DNA from: Collinsella aerofaciens | GTDB lineage: Bacteria; Actinomycetota; Coriobacteriia; Coriobacteriales; Coriobacteriaceae | NCBI RefSeq assembly: GCF_015548375.1 | Contig: NZ_JADMWW010000006.1 | Coordinates: forward strand, 1 to 64,000 | Direction of reading: 5' to 3' | Length of the DNA stretch: 64,000 nt | Shown: positions 51,929 through 60,112 of the stretch, piece after piece | How positions within the stretch are numbered: the stretch's first letter is position 1 | Layout: every line of letters starts with the position of its first letter | The notes under the pieces: model-generated | Told to the model about the DNA's origin: nothing | What the model saw: only the letters and a program-made list of their open reading frames with translations | Databases searched by the model: none | Position numbers and translations under genes: made by a program

Positions 51929-52795
51929 ATGGCATCGCGGTATCAGATTGTATGTATGGTGGTCGATTGCGGCAGTCTGAAACGTGCGGCGGACGAGCTG
52001 GGCTATACGCAAAGTGCGGTGAGCCAGGCCGTCAAGGCGCTCGAGCGCGAGCTGGGTACCACGCTTATCGAGCGCGGTAAGCAGGGTGTGTCGCTTACGC
52101 GCGATGGCAAGCAGTATCTGCCGTATCTGCGACAGATCGTAACTGCTGAGGCCGAGCTTGAGGGCAAACGTCAGGAGTTGCTGGGACTCTCCTCGACTGA
52201 TATTCGTATCGCGACGTTTACCAACGTGAGTCGTACCGTGCTGCCGCGTGTGATCCGCGACTTTGGTGCGCTGCACCCGGGCGTACGCTTTACCCTCAAG
52301 CAGGGCGATTACACGCGCAACGCTCAATGGGTGCACGATGGCGTGGTTGACTTTTGCTTTACGGCGCGCGGGTTTACCGCTGGGCTCGAGAAGCGCGTGG
52401 TCTATCACGACGAGTTGGTGGCATTGTTGCCGACCGCGCATCCGCTGACGGCAAAGGAAAAGGTGACACTTGCCGACCTGGCGTCCGAGCCGTTTGTGCT
52501 GCTGGATGAGGGCGAACAGAGCCTGGTGCTCGATGCATTCGCGGCGCATGGGCTGTCGCCACACGTGACGAGTGAGGTAACCGACGACTACACAATCATG
52601 GCGATGGTCGAGGAAGGCCTGGGCGTGAGTATGCTTTATCGCCGTACCGTTGAGGGCGTGCAAGCCGATATCCGTGTGCGGCCTATCGTGCATGCCCCCT
52701 CGCGCGACGTGGTGGCCGCCTGGCGCAGCTGGGACACCATGCCCATCGCCACGAGGCGCTTTATCGACTATATGAGCTCGCATATTGTCAATTAA
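51929..52795 (+). CDS. LysR-family transcriptional regulator
   Basis: 288 residues from ATG 51929 (GGGGAGG upstream). The N-terminal winged helix has GSLKRAADELGYTQSAVSQA and VKALERELGTTLIERG, followed by the two-lobe inducer-binding domain (about 90-288). Divergent from the DMT exporter, which it probably controls in response to the exported compound. Confidence 0.92.
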   Translation: MASRYQIVCMVVDCGSLKRAADELGYTQSAVSQAVKALERELGTTLIERGKQGVSLTRDGKQYLPYLRQIVTAEAELEGKRQELLGLSSTDIRIATFTNVSRTVLPRVIRDFGALHPGVRFTLKQGDYTRNAQWVHDGVVDFCFTARGFTAGLEKRVVYHDELVALLPTAHPLTAKEKVTLADLASEPFVLLDEGEQSLVLDAFAAHGLSPHVTSEVTDDYTIMAMVEEGLGVSMLYRRTVEGVQADIRVRPIVHAPSRDVVAAWRSWDTMPIATRRFIDYMSSHIVN

Positions 52796-52822
52796 TGACT
52801 GGCGTGGCGTTGAGTGCGGTGT

Positions 52823-54205
52823 TTAGCGGGCTGTCGCTTTGGCTTGGGCGGCGCGATAGGTGCGTGCCGGGTGGCAGAGTAATACCGCCACGACCATAAA
52901 GAACGCCGTGGTGCCCAGGCTGATGGGGTAGACCATCATGATGTTCGCAAAGGTGCGGAAGTGCGGGAACACGCAGAACACCCAATAGAAGCGGATGCCG
53001 CAGACACAGATCATGGTGATGAGGGCGGGCATGAGCGAGATACCAAAGCCGCGCAGGTAGCCGGACATGTTTTCGTAGAACATGCTAAAGGCGTACGCCG
53101 GGAAAATCGAGCACACGCGGATATAGCCGATCGAGACGATGTTGGGATCGCTGTTGAACAGCGACAAGATCTCGCGTCCCAGGCCGACAATAACGATAAT
53201 CGTGGTGAGGGCAACGATACCGCCTTCGACCAGGCAGACCTTAAGCGTTTTGGTGCAGCGGTCGATCTGGCGAGCACCGTGGTTTTGTCCCACAAAGGTG
53301 GTGCAGGCCTGGCTAAAGCTGTTGAGCAGGTTGTAGCACACGTACTCTAGGCTCATGGCGGCGCTCGATGCCGCCATGACCTCTGTGCCCAGGCTGTTGA
53401 TGGCGGACTGGATGATGATGTTGGCGACGGCAAAGACGGCGCTTTGGATGCCGGCGGGCAGGCCGATCTTGACGATGCGCTTGAGGGCGACGGGGTCGAT
53501 AGCCAGGTCGCGTGGGGTGACGCGGACGACGGAGTCGGTCTTGAGCAGGCGGATAAAGAGTGTAGCGGCGCTGACGGTGTAGGCGATGGCGGTGGCGATG
53601 GCGACGCCAGCGACGCCCCAGTGGAGTATGGGGACAAAGATGAGGTCCAGGCCAATGTTGAGGACGGTGGACACAGCAAGCGCCTGCAGCGGCATGCGGG
53701 CGATGCCGACGGAGCGGAAAATCGCGGCCTCAAAGTTGTAGAGCAAGATCGAGGGCAGGCTGAGCAAAAAGATGCGCAGGTAGAGCGAAGCGAGCGGCAT
53801 GGTTTCGGCGGGAACATTGAGCGCGGCGAGCATGGGCTCGGCAAAGATCTCGCCCAGCGCGATGACGACAAAGCCCACGAGCGCCATTAAAATTGAGGTA
53901 TGGACGGCGCGTTTGACCATGTTCTGATCGTTGCGGCCGATAGCGTTGGCGATGACCACGTTGGAGCCAAGCGACATGCCAATAAACAGGTTGAGCATAA
54001 GACTGGTAAGCGGAACATTGGAGCCGACCGCCGCCATGGCGAGGGTTCCCTGGTCGCCCGAGAAGTTACCGATGATGACCGTGGCGATGAGGTTCGACAG
54101 CTGCTCCAAGATGCTCGTGGCGGCCACGGGGAAGGCGAATAGGGGAATATTGCGCCACAGCGAGCCGGTGGTCATGTCAATGTGCTTAGATGCGGTATCA
54201 GCCAT
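52823..54205 (-). CDS. MATE-family efflux transporter
   Basis: 460 residues with twelve membrane helices in two halves. It begins with the family pattern GSLWRNIPLFAFPVAATSILEQ, and the conserved MSLGSNVVIANAIGRND lies after helix 2. NorM/MepA-like proteins export cationic drugs with Na+ or H+. Convergent with the LysR gene with only 27 bp between the stops. Confidence 0.9.
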   Translation of the reverse strand: MADTASKHIDMTTGSLWRNIPLFAFPVAATSILEQLSNLIATVIIGNFSGDQGTLAMAAVGSNVPLTSLMLNLFIGMSLGSNVVIANAIGRNDQNMVKRAVHTSILMALVGFVVIALGEIFAEPMLAALNVPAETMPLASLYLRIFLLSLPSILLYNFEAAIFRSVGIARMPLQALAVSTVLNIGLDLIFVPILHWGVAGVAIATAIAYTVSAATLFIRLLKTDSVVRVTPRDLAIDPVALKRIVKIGLPAGIQSAVFAVANIIIQSAINSLGTEVMAASSAAMSLEYVCYNLLNSFSQACTTFVGQNHGARQIDRCTKTLKVCLVEGGIVALTTIIVIVGLGREILSLFNSDPNIVSIGYIRVCSIFPAYAFSMFYENMSGYLRGFGISLMPALITMICVCGIRFYWVFCVFPHFRTFANIMMVYPISLGTTAFFMVVAVLLCHPARTYRAAQAKATAR

Positions 54206-54269
54206 ACGCTCTCAATCTCTAACATGCTCTTTCGTGCTTATTTGCGCAGATGATGATACTCCTAATCGA

Positions 54270-54300
54270 CTAGTCATTCAAGAACGTCCCCAATGACTAG
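54270..54300. repeat. REP-like hairpin, CTAGTCATT type
   Basis: CTAGTCATT (54270-54278) and AATGACTAG (54292-54300) flank CAAGAACGTCCCC. Related to the unit after the Dus gene at 29030, which shares the segment ACGTCCCCAAYGACTA. Confidence 0.75.
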
Positions 54301-54356
54301 GTGGGGAAGGCGTGCGACAATGGTGAGCGTTGTGTTGTTCGCGCTAAGGAGTTGCC

Positions 54357-55172
54357 ATGTTGTTGTGTCCCGTTTGCCATGAGCCGTTGGTGGACGATGA
54401 GCGCGGTGCTGCGTGCGCGGGCGGACACCGGTTTGACCGTGCTCGCGAGGGCTATCTATATCTGCTGCGCTCGTCCAAGAGCGGCGACTCCATGGGCGAT
54501 CCCAAGTCACAGGCGCGCAGTCGTCGTGACTTTCTGAACCGCGGATACTATGCGCCGTTGCGCGATGCGATGGTCGAGTTGGTGCGCAAGCAGGTGTCTG
54601 GGCGTGCCACGTCTACGAATGGCCCCATGACGCTGCTCGACATTTGCTGCGGCGAGGGCTATTACACGAGTGCCATGGGCGCGGTGCCGGGCGTGGATGC
54701 CTACGGTTTCGACCTGGGCAAGGAGATGGTACGCCTGGCTGCCAAGCGCGGCGATGCGACCTACTTCGTGGCCAACATGAAGGACATCCCCGTGGCCGAT
54801 GGCGCCTTCGATATGGTGACCGAGCTCTTTGCTCCCTTTAACGAGCGCGAGTTTGCCCGCGTGCTGGCGCCCGAGGGCTCGCTTTACACCGTGGTGCCGG
54901 GCGCCCGTCATCTCTTTGGTCTCAAGGAGGTACTCTACGACACGCCGTACCTTAACGATGAGAAGCTGCCGAAGACCACCGAGCTCGAGTTAGTCGGAAC
55001 GCAGCGGGTGTCTGCGAACATTACGCTCCAGACGCAGGCCGACATTGAGGCGGTGTTCCAGATGACGCCGTACTACTACCGCACGCGCCCTGCCGACAAA
55101 GAGCGACTGGCAAACCTCGATACCCTTCAGACCGACATCGACTTCATCATCGCCGAGTACCGTCACAGCTAA
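54357..55172 (+). CDS. rlmA: 23S rRNA (guanine-N1)-methyltransferase, RlmA-type
   Basis: 271 residues. Zinc site Cys4, Cys7, Cys20, His24 followed by FDRAREGYLYLL, DFLNRGYYAPLRD, the SAM motif LLDICCGEGYYTSA and NMKDIPVADGAFDMV. This is the RlmA/TlrB layout: methylation of a guanine (745 or 748) in helix 35 of 23S rRNA. RlmA-II paralogues give tylosin/mycinamicin resistance; which of the two positions is modified is not visible. Followed directly by a REP-like unit that begins inside the stop region. Confidence 0.9.
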   Translation: MLLCPVCHEPLVDDERGAACAGGHRFDRAREGYLYLLRSSKSGDSMGDPKSQARSRRDFLNRGYYAPLRDAMVELVRKQVSGRATSTNGPMTLLDICCGEGYYTSAMGAVPGVDAYGFDLGKEMVRLAAKRGDATYFVANMKDIPVADGAFDMVTELFAPFNEREFARVLAPEGSLYTVVPGARHLFGLKEVLYDTPYLNDEKLPKTTELELVGTQRVSANITLQTQADIEAVFQMTPYYYRTRPADKERLANLDTLQTDIDFIIAEYRHS

Positions 55173-55173
55173 C

Positions 55174-55210
55174 AACCTGCCAAAAAGGGACAGGTTTATT
55201 TTGGCAGGTT
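55174..55210. repeat. REP-like unit, CCTGCCAAA type
   Basis: AACCTGCCAAAA and TTTTGGCAGGTT flank a GGGACAGG core. Starts one base after the rlmA stop codon. Confidence 0.8.
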
Positions 55211-55227
55211 TTATCTGGGCAAACGTA

Positions 55228-55264
55228 AAGGGCCGACCGCGGAGATGCGCGATCGGCCCTTTTT
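55228..55264. terminator. intrinsic terminator
   Basis: AAGGGCCGA-cCGC / GCG-atCGGCCCTT stem and TTTTT on the right; the complementary A-run on the left makes it usable in both directions between convergent genes. Confidence 0.82.
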
Positions 55265-55300
55265 AGTTGCTTGGCTGCAGAGCTTATGAGAAGCGAGCGC

Positions 55301-55702
55301 TTACAGGCGGTCCTTGTTCTCGGCCTTAACGGCGTGCGCCTGCTGAACAAAGAACAGGTCGTACACCACGATGACAAAGGCGACGATATTGACGGAGCTG
55401 CCGCCGAGCGCGGGAAGCGTGAGCGCGGCCTGGAGGAGCGTGGCTGCCGCGGCGACGATGCCGAGCTTAAACGCGCCATCCACCTGCGAAGGCTTGTTGG
55501 CGCCCTTGATACCCGCAACACCTGCGGCAAGGTCGACAAGGCCCTTGGCGACCAGCACGACCGCGGCGAGCATGGCGTTCGACCCGTACGTGGAATCGAG
55601 GTTGCCAGTCGCGATGCCGGCGATTCCAATGACGAGACTGGCGATGCCCAGAACAAAATAAATCAGGGCAAGGATTTTGAGTGTCTTGCGAGCGGCGCTC
55701 AT
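55301..55702 (-). CDS. small integral membrane protein, unknown
   Basis: 133 residues from ATG 55702 (AAAGGA six bases upstream; the long open frame before it is not coding). Four membrane helices: LIYFVLGIASLVIGIAGIAT, AAVVLVAKGLVDLAAGVAGI, FKLGIVAAAATLLQAALTLP and VNIVAFVIVVYDLFFVQ, with short polar loops. No known family recognised, no catalytic motif. Divergent from the 46-codon membrane protein at 55935. Confidence 0.75.
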   Translation of the reverse strand: MSAARKTLKILALIYFVLGIASLVIGIAGIATGNLDSTYGSNAMLAAVVLVAKGLVDLAAGVAGIKGANKPSQVDGAFKLGIVAAAATLLQAALTLPALGGSSVNIVAFVIVVYDLFFVQQAHAVKAENKDRL

Positions 55703-55934
55703 AGCTGGTCCTTTCGATGCGGGCGCGGAGAATCTGTCGCACCCAGGTTGCGGCACATATCGTGAAGCACATTGTAGTTCAACGGGGCGATGCATGCGTT
55801 TGAAAGCGTTTCTTGCCCGTACGGTCCAACCTTTCAAAAAGGAAAGCTGGACGTAAGCCAAATCGATGGCAGCTCATGTGCGGCGCTGAGATGATGAGGC
55901 CGTAACAAGGAGTTGGTCTCAAGGAGGAGCCATG

Positions 55935-56075
55935 ATGTACGGAGCAGGGCAAGTGCGTGAGCCGCGATCGTTGGGAAGGCGCATGAGTGATTCTGTGATC
56001 GCTGCCGTGTGCACGGGATTGATGGCGGTGCTTTGCATTGGGATGCTGTGGGCCATGTCGCATGTGGGACAATAG
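55935..56075 (+). CDS. 46-residue single-helix membrane protein, unknown
   Basis: A strong AAGGAGG stands seven bases before ATG 55935 (and four before the ATG at 55932). The product begins MYGAGQVREPRSLGRRMSDS, then one hydrophobic helix (VIAAVCTGLMAVLCIGMLWAM) and a short SHVGQ tail, the layout of small bitopic proteins (basic inside head). Codon use fits the genome. It lies 63 bp before the RsmJ gene and may share its transcript. Function unknown. Confidence 0.68.
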   Translation: MYGAGQVREPRSLGRRMSDSVIAAVCTGLMAVLCIGMLWAMSHVGQ

Positions 56076-56138
56076 CGGACGGTTGGGTGCCGGCATAAAC
56101 GGCGCTCACGTATTCGTTTTGCTTGTTAAGGAGTACCC

Positions 56139-56843
56139 ATGGGCGTCGTCGATCCCTTTTCTGTTGCTCGGGCCGCGGGGCTTGAGCTGACCGGGAAGCC
56201 CGAGGGCCTCACGCTCACCGACGGCACGATGGAGCTGCGTGCCGATTTTGGCCGCATGCTTCCACGGCTCAAGCAGGGCCGTCTGCAGCAAGAGCTGTTG
56301 GTGAAGGCTGCGCGCGCAAAAGGCATCGAGAGCCCATGGGCGATTGACGCCACGGCAGGCTTTGGCGAGGATTCGCTGCTGCTGGCGGCCGCGGGCTTTA
56401 CCGTCGATCTGTATGAGCAGGATTGCGTGATCGCGGCGCTCCTCAAGGATGCCCTGGATCGCGCGGCAGATGATCCGGCGCTTGTGGCTGCCGTGTCGCG
56501 CATGCGCTTACATGCGGGCGAGGATAGCATTGCCGGCCTTCGCCATACAGCTGAGCTGATCGGGCAGGGCGAGCTCACCGCTCCTGACGTGGTGTATCTG
56601 GACCCCATGTTTCCCGGACGCACCAAGAGCGCGGCGGTTAAAAAGAAGTTCCAACTCTTGCATCATCTGGAACAGCCGTGCGCCGATGAGGAGACGTTGG
56701 TCGAAGCTGCGCTTGCGGTGCACCCGCGCAAGGTCGTTATCAAGCGACCGGTGAAGGGGCCACTGCTTGCCGGCGTTAAGCCGAGCTATCAACTTGCGGG
56801 CAAGGCCGTTCGTTACGATGTTTTGGTGCCGCCGCGCCCGTAG
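56139..56843 (+). CDS. rsmJ: RsmJ-type 16S rRNA (guanine1516-N2)-methyltransferase
   Basis: 234 residues, AAGGAG upstream. The SAM pocket is AIDATAGFGEDSLLLAAAG, the catalytic segment VVYLDPMFPGRTKSAAVKK, the conserved DP-FP variant of RsmJ, and the end has RKVVIKRPVKG. It should methylate the exocyclic amine of G1516 in helix 45 of 16S rRNA. Follows the small membrane protein; the next gene is convergent. Confidence 0.87.
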   Translation: MGVVDPFSVARAAGLELTGKPEGLTLTDGTMELRADFGRMLPRLKQGRLQQELLVKAARAKGIESPWAIDATAGFGEDSLLLAAAGFTVDLYEQDCVIAALLKDALDRAADDPALVAAVSRMRLHAGEDSIAGLRHTAELIGQGELTAPDVVYLDPMFPGRTKSAAVKKKFQLLHHLEQPCADEETLVEAALAVHPRKVVIKRPVKGPLLAGVKPSYQLAGKAVRYDVLVPPRP

Positions 56844-56891
56844 CTTGCGTGCGATGGCTGGCGCTCCGTCAATGCCGTGCCGATGCGGCGC

Positions 56892-57194
56892 CTATTTCCA
56901 AGGGTGCGACGTCAGGTGCCATCCACCGCAGTATTCGCATTTGTAGCAGGCCAAACCGCGCCGCCCGCGGTTTTCGCAGTCGGCCATAACGGCCTCGGCC
57001 TCGGCGCGCGTGTCGTAACGGTTTTTGCGCTCGCACGACTTGTAGCGCCAGGCCTCATCGCGCTCGGCGTCCAGGGCGTCGCGGCGCTCGTCCTCGCGTG
57101 CAAACAGGTCGCTCATATCGCCGCCGGTGGCAGTGCTCAAAAACTCGCTTTTTGCTTTTGACCAGGCGGCTCGCTTTTTGCTCCCCATCTGCAT
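56892..57194 (-). CDS. hypothetical protein with C-terminal zinc-ribbon-like motif
   Basis: 100 residues from ATG 57194 (GGAGAGG upstream). Basic N-terminal helix (MGSKKRAAWSKAKSEFL), a long charged helix (REDERRDALDAERDEAWRYK), then KSCERKNRYDTRAEAEAVMA and CYKCEYCGGWHLTSH at the end. The CxxC-xx-C-xx-WHLT tail resembles a small nucleic-acid-binding motif found in many short actinobacterial and phage proteins. No function known. Divergent from the acetyltransferase gene. Confidence 0.72.
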   Translation of the reverse strand: MQMGSKKRAAWSKAKSEFLSTATGGDMSDLFAREDERRDALDAERDEAWRYKSCERKNRYDTRAEAEAVMADCENRGRRGLACYKCEYCGGWHLTSHPWK

Positions 57195-57262
57195 CGCGCC
57201 CCTCTCCAAACGTTGGTATCATTGCTCAATCAAAGTGATACCAATAAACGTGAGGTCGCCGC

Positions 57263-57754
57263 GTGATGATCAGAAAAACCCTCGATACCGACATTCCCGC
57301 TGTCATGGCTATCTATGACGCGGCCCGCGCCTTTATGCGCGCGCATGGCAACGCCACACAGTGGCCCGAGGGCACGCCTTCTGCCGAGCAACTGGCTGCC
57401 GATATCGCCGCCGGTGGCAGCTATGTGTGCGAAGTCGATGGCCGCGTGGTGGCGACGTTTGCCTTTTTGCCGGGCCCGGACGAGTGCTATGACGTAATTG
57501 AGGATGGTCAATGGCGCAGCGACACTCCGTACGCCGTGCTGCACCGTGTGGCGTCCGATGGCACCGTGCACGGTATCGCGGCTGCGATGTTTGCCTTTGC
57601 CAAGGAGCGTGCCGATCACCTGCGCATCGACACGCATCAGGACAACCTGCCCATGCAGGGCGCGAGTATTAAGGCGGGGTTCGAGCGTGCCGGCGTCGTG
57701 TATGTGTCGGACGGCACGCCGCGTGTTGCGTTCGACTGGCTGCGTGAGGCGTAA
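57263..57754 (+). CDS. GNAT-family N-acetyltransferase
   Basis: 163 residues from ATG 57263 (GAGG upstream). MIRKTLDTDIPAVMAIYDAA is the typical first strand and helix, FAFLPGPDECYDVIEDGQW the central beta region, and HQDNLPMQGASIKAGFERAG the acetyl-CoA and C-terminal motif. Substrate unknown. Single gene. Confidence 0.88.
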   Translation: MMIRKTLDTDIPAVMAIYDAARAFMRAHGNATQWPEGTPSAEQLAADIAAGGSYVCEVDGRVVATFAFLPGPDECYDVIEDGQWRSDTPYAVLHRVASDGTVHGIAAAMFAFAKERADHLRIDTHQDNLPMQGASIKAGFERAGVVYVSDGTPRVAFDWLREA

Positions 57755-57782
57755 GAGTAGGGGCACGTGTCAACAATTCGCA

Positions 57783-57820
57783 CGAACGAAAATGGTCCCG
57801 GGTGGGGCCATTTTCGTTCG
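57783..57820. terminator. perfect 13-bp hairpin after the GNAT gene
   Basis: CGAACGAAAATGG / CCATTTTCGTTCG, 12-nt loop TCCCGGGTGGGG. Downstream of the GNAT stop; the segment to 58015 holds no gene and a second partial copy of CGAAAAT. Confidence 0.65.
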
Positions 57821-58015
57821 CTGCGCTGATTTGCAAGCCGGCTTTCGCAAGGCGCGAACCTACGAAAATCGCCGCGCGGCAACGCAGGGCGATGAGCTTG
57901 GTCGGGGGATAGGGCCCGCTTCGCCCGCCGGCTCGTAAATTGTATCATCCAGTGTGGAACGAGGACGCCCGTTGCCGCGTGCGATGGGCTTGTAGCTTGT
58001 AATAAGAGGAGAGCC

Positions 58016-60019
58016 ATGTCGAAGCAGGCAGTCGTTGGAATCTTGGCGCATGTCGATGCCGGCAAGACCACGTTGGCCGAGGCCATGTTGTTCAACGTGG
58101 GTCGCATTCGCAAGCGCGGCCGCGTGGACGATGGCGATTCGCATCTGGACACTAACGCGATCGAGCGCGAGCGCGGCATTACGATCTTCTCGTCGCAGGC
58201 CGTGCTCGACCACGGCGATACCCACGTCATGCTTGTGGATGCGCCCGGCCACGTCGATTTTTCGGCCGAGGCGGAGCGCACGCTGCGCGCGCTCGACTAT
58301 GCGATTTTGGTTGTGGGTGCCAACGACGGCGTGCAGGGGCACACCGAAACCCTGTGGCGCCTGCTTGCGCGCTATGACATTCCGACGTTCATCTTTATCA
58401 ACAAAATCGATTTGGAGAATCCCGGCCGCGATGTTTTGCTGGCACAGCTTGGGCAACGTCTTTCCGAGGGCTGCCTGGATGCCAGCGAACTGTTGGTGGG
58501 TGGTGCCGTTCAGGAGGACGCTGCTGCGTTGGACGAGGCGGCGCTCGAGGAGTTTCTCGACGCAGGGGAGCTTTCGACTGCCACGCTTTCGCGGCTGGTC
58601 GCAGAGCGAAAGTTGTTTCCCTGCTTTGCGGGCTCGGCGCTCAAGGACCAGGGTGTGGCAGAGCTACTCGACGGCATATGCGCTTTGATGCGCGAGCGAA
58701 CATGGCCCCAGGAGTTCGCCGCGCGAGTCTACCGCGTGAGTCGTGGAGACCGTGGCGAGCGTCTTGCCTGGGTCAAGGTGACGGGCGGTGTACTGCGTGC
58801 AAAGCAAGTTGTCGAGGGATGCTCTGGCGCCTCCACTTGGGAGCAAAAGATCGACCAGGTGCGCATCTATAACGGCGAGAAGTATGAGCTTGCCCAAGAA
58901 GTTGCTGCTGGCGGTATTTGTGCCGTGACGGGCCTTGCGCACGTTCGCCCAGGGGATGCCTTGGGGGCGGAGCCCGTGGGCGATGCGCCTGTCATCGCTC
59001 CGGTCCTCACCTATACGGTGCTTCCGGGCGAACACGATGTCCACGCGGTGTTCAAAGCACTGACAGAGTTGGCGGACGAAGATCCCATGCTCGGCGTAAG
59101 CTGGAACACTCATCTTGAGCAGATTCATTTACAGCTGATGGGCGCCGTGCAACTCGAGGTCGTGCAGCGGGTGTTGGCCGATCGCTTTGGCCTTTCGGTT
59201 GCGTTTGAGTCTGGCGGCATTCTCTATAAGGAGACTATTTCGCAGCCGGTCGAGGGCGTGGGCCATTTTGAGCCGCTGCGCCACTATGCCGAGGTACATC
59301 TGCGCCTGGAGCCGTTGCCAGCGGGTTCGGGCGTGCAGTTTGGCACCGTGACCTCGACCGACGAACTCGATCTTAACTGGCAGCGTTTGGCACTCACCAA
59401 CGCCATGGAGCGCGATCACCTGGGCGCGCTGACCGGCTCGCCCATCACCGATGTGTGCATTACGCTCACGGGCGGCCGTGCGCATGCCAAACACACCGAG
59501 GGCGGCGATTTTCGCCAGGCCACGTACCGCGCGATTCGCCAGGGGCTCATGCAGGCGCGTGAGGCTGGCGCGGCGGTGCTGTTGGAGCCGTGGTATCGCT
59601 TTGAGCTCGAGGTGCCGGGGGAGTGCGTGGGCCGGGCACTCTCGGATGCCACGCGCATGGGTGCCGAGTACGAGCCGCCGACGATGGCGGGAGACCGGGC
59701 GAAGCTTGTGGGTCGCGTGCCGGCATCTGAGGTGCAGGATTACGCGCTGGAGGTGGCCGCCTATACGAGTGGTCGTGGGCATCTGTACCTAGAGTTCGCC
59801 GGCTATGCGGCTTGCCATGATGCCGAGCGCGTCATCGAGACGGCCGCCTATGAGCCCGAGGCCGATCTGCCCAACACGCCCGATTCGATCTTTTGCTCCC
59901 ACGGCGCCGGTTACACGGTCAAATGGTACGACGTCCCCGAGGCAGCCCACGTAAAGGTCGATCCCTCCACCTTCCGCCCCTGGCGAGCAGCAGACGCCGA
60001 GTTTTTCGGCCACATGTGA
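58016..60019 (+). CDS. TetM-like translational GTPase (ribosomal protection protein-like)
   Basis: 667 residues. GTPase domain with GILAHVDAGKTT (8-19), ERGITIFSSQ, DAPGHVDFSAE and NKID, then EF-G-like domains II-V with QLMGAVQLEVVQRVLADRFG and CSHGAGYTVKWYD near the end, matching Tet(M)/Tet(W) proteins. The tip loop and overall divergence suggest a chromosomal relative, not a mobile tet gene; no mobile element flanks it. It may act on stalled ribosomes; resistance cannot be assumed. The TGA stop is formed within a REP-like palindrome. Confidence 0.85.
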   Translation: MSKQAVVGILAHVDAGKTTLAEAMLFNVGRIRKRGRVDDGDSHLDTNAIERERGITIFSSQAVLDHGDTHVMLVDAPGHVDFSAEAERTLRALDYAILVVGANDGVQGHTETLWRLLARYDIPTFIFINKIDLENPGRDVLLAQLGQRLSEGCLDASELLVGGAVQEDAAALDEAALEEFLDAGELSTATLSRLVAERKLFPCFAGSALKDQGVAELLDGICALMRERTWPQEFAARVYRVSRGDRGERLAWVKVTGGVLRAKQVVEGCSGASTWEQKIDQVRIYNGEKYELAQEVAAGGICAVTGLAHVRPGDALGAEPVGDAPVIAPVLTYTVLPGEHDVHAVFKALTELADEDPMLGVSWNTHLEQIHLQLMGAVQLEVVQRVLADRFGLSVAFESGGILYKETISQPVEGVGHFEPLRHYAEVHLRLEPLPAGSGVQFGTVTSTDELDLNWQRLALTNAMERDHLGALTGSPITDVCITLTGGRAHAKHTEGGDFRQATYRAIRQGLMQAREAGAAVLLEPWYRFELEVPGECVGRALSDATRMGAEYEPPTMAGDRAKLVGRVPASEVQDYALEVAAYTSGRGHLYLEFAGYAACHDAERVIETAAYEPEADLPNTPDSIFCSHGAGYTVKWYDVPEAAHVKVDPSTFRPWRAADAEFFGHM

Positions 60020-60046
60020 CAGAGGGGCAGCCCCTTTGGCAGATTC
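60013..60046. repeat. REP-like palindrome, TGTGACA type, supplying a stop codon
   Basis: CATGTGACAGAGGGGC pairs imperfectly with the following CCCCTTTGGCAGATT. The TGA at 60017-60019 that ends the upstream GTPase is within the left arm. Confidence 0.75.
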
Positions 60047-60050
60047 AGTT

Positions 60051-60080
60051 GGTATAACTCGGTATAAGTTGGTATAACTA
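60051..60080 (+). repeat. three 10-bp phased direct repeats (GGTATAA)
   Basis: GGTATAACTC, GGTATAAGTT and GGTATAACTA follow each other at an exact 10-bp spacing, 33 bp before the ATPase gene at 60113. Repeats on one helix face are a usual regulator-binding array. The AT-rich units could also contain the promoter. Confidence 0.8.
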
Positions 60081-60112
60081 TTACCAGGGTTTGCCAATCC
60101 GAGGAGGCCGAC

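Noticed and set aside
58016-60019. acquired tetracycline-resistance gene
   Set aside because: No mobile element or tet leader peptide, base composition like the neighbours, and considerable divergence; kept as a TetM-like chromosomal GTPase.
60051-60080. short direct repeats as a CRISPR or iteron origin
   Set aside because: Units of 10 bp without spacers are not CRISPR, and no replication initiator or plasmid gene is near. Interpreted as a regulator-binding array.
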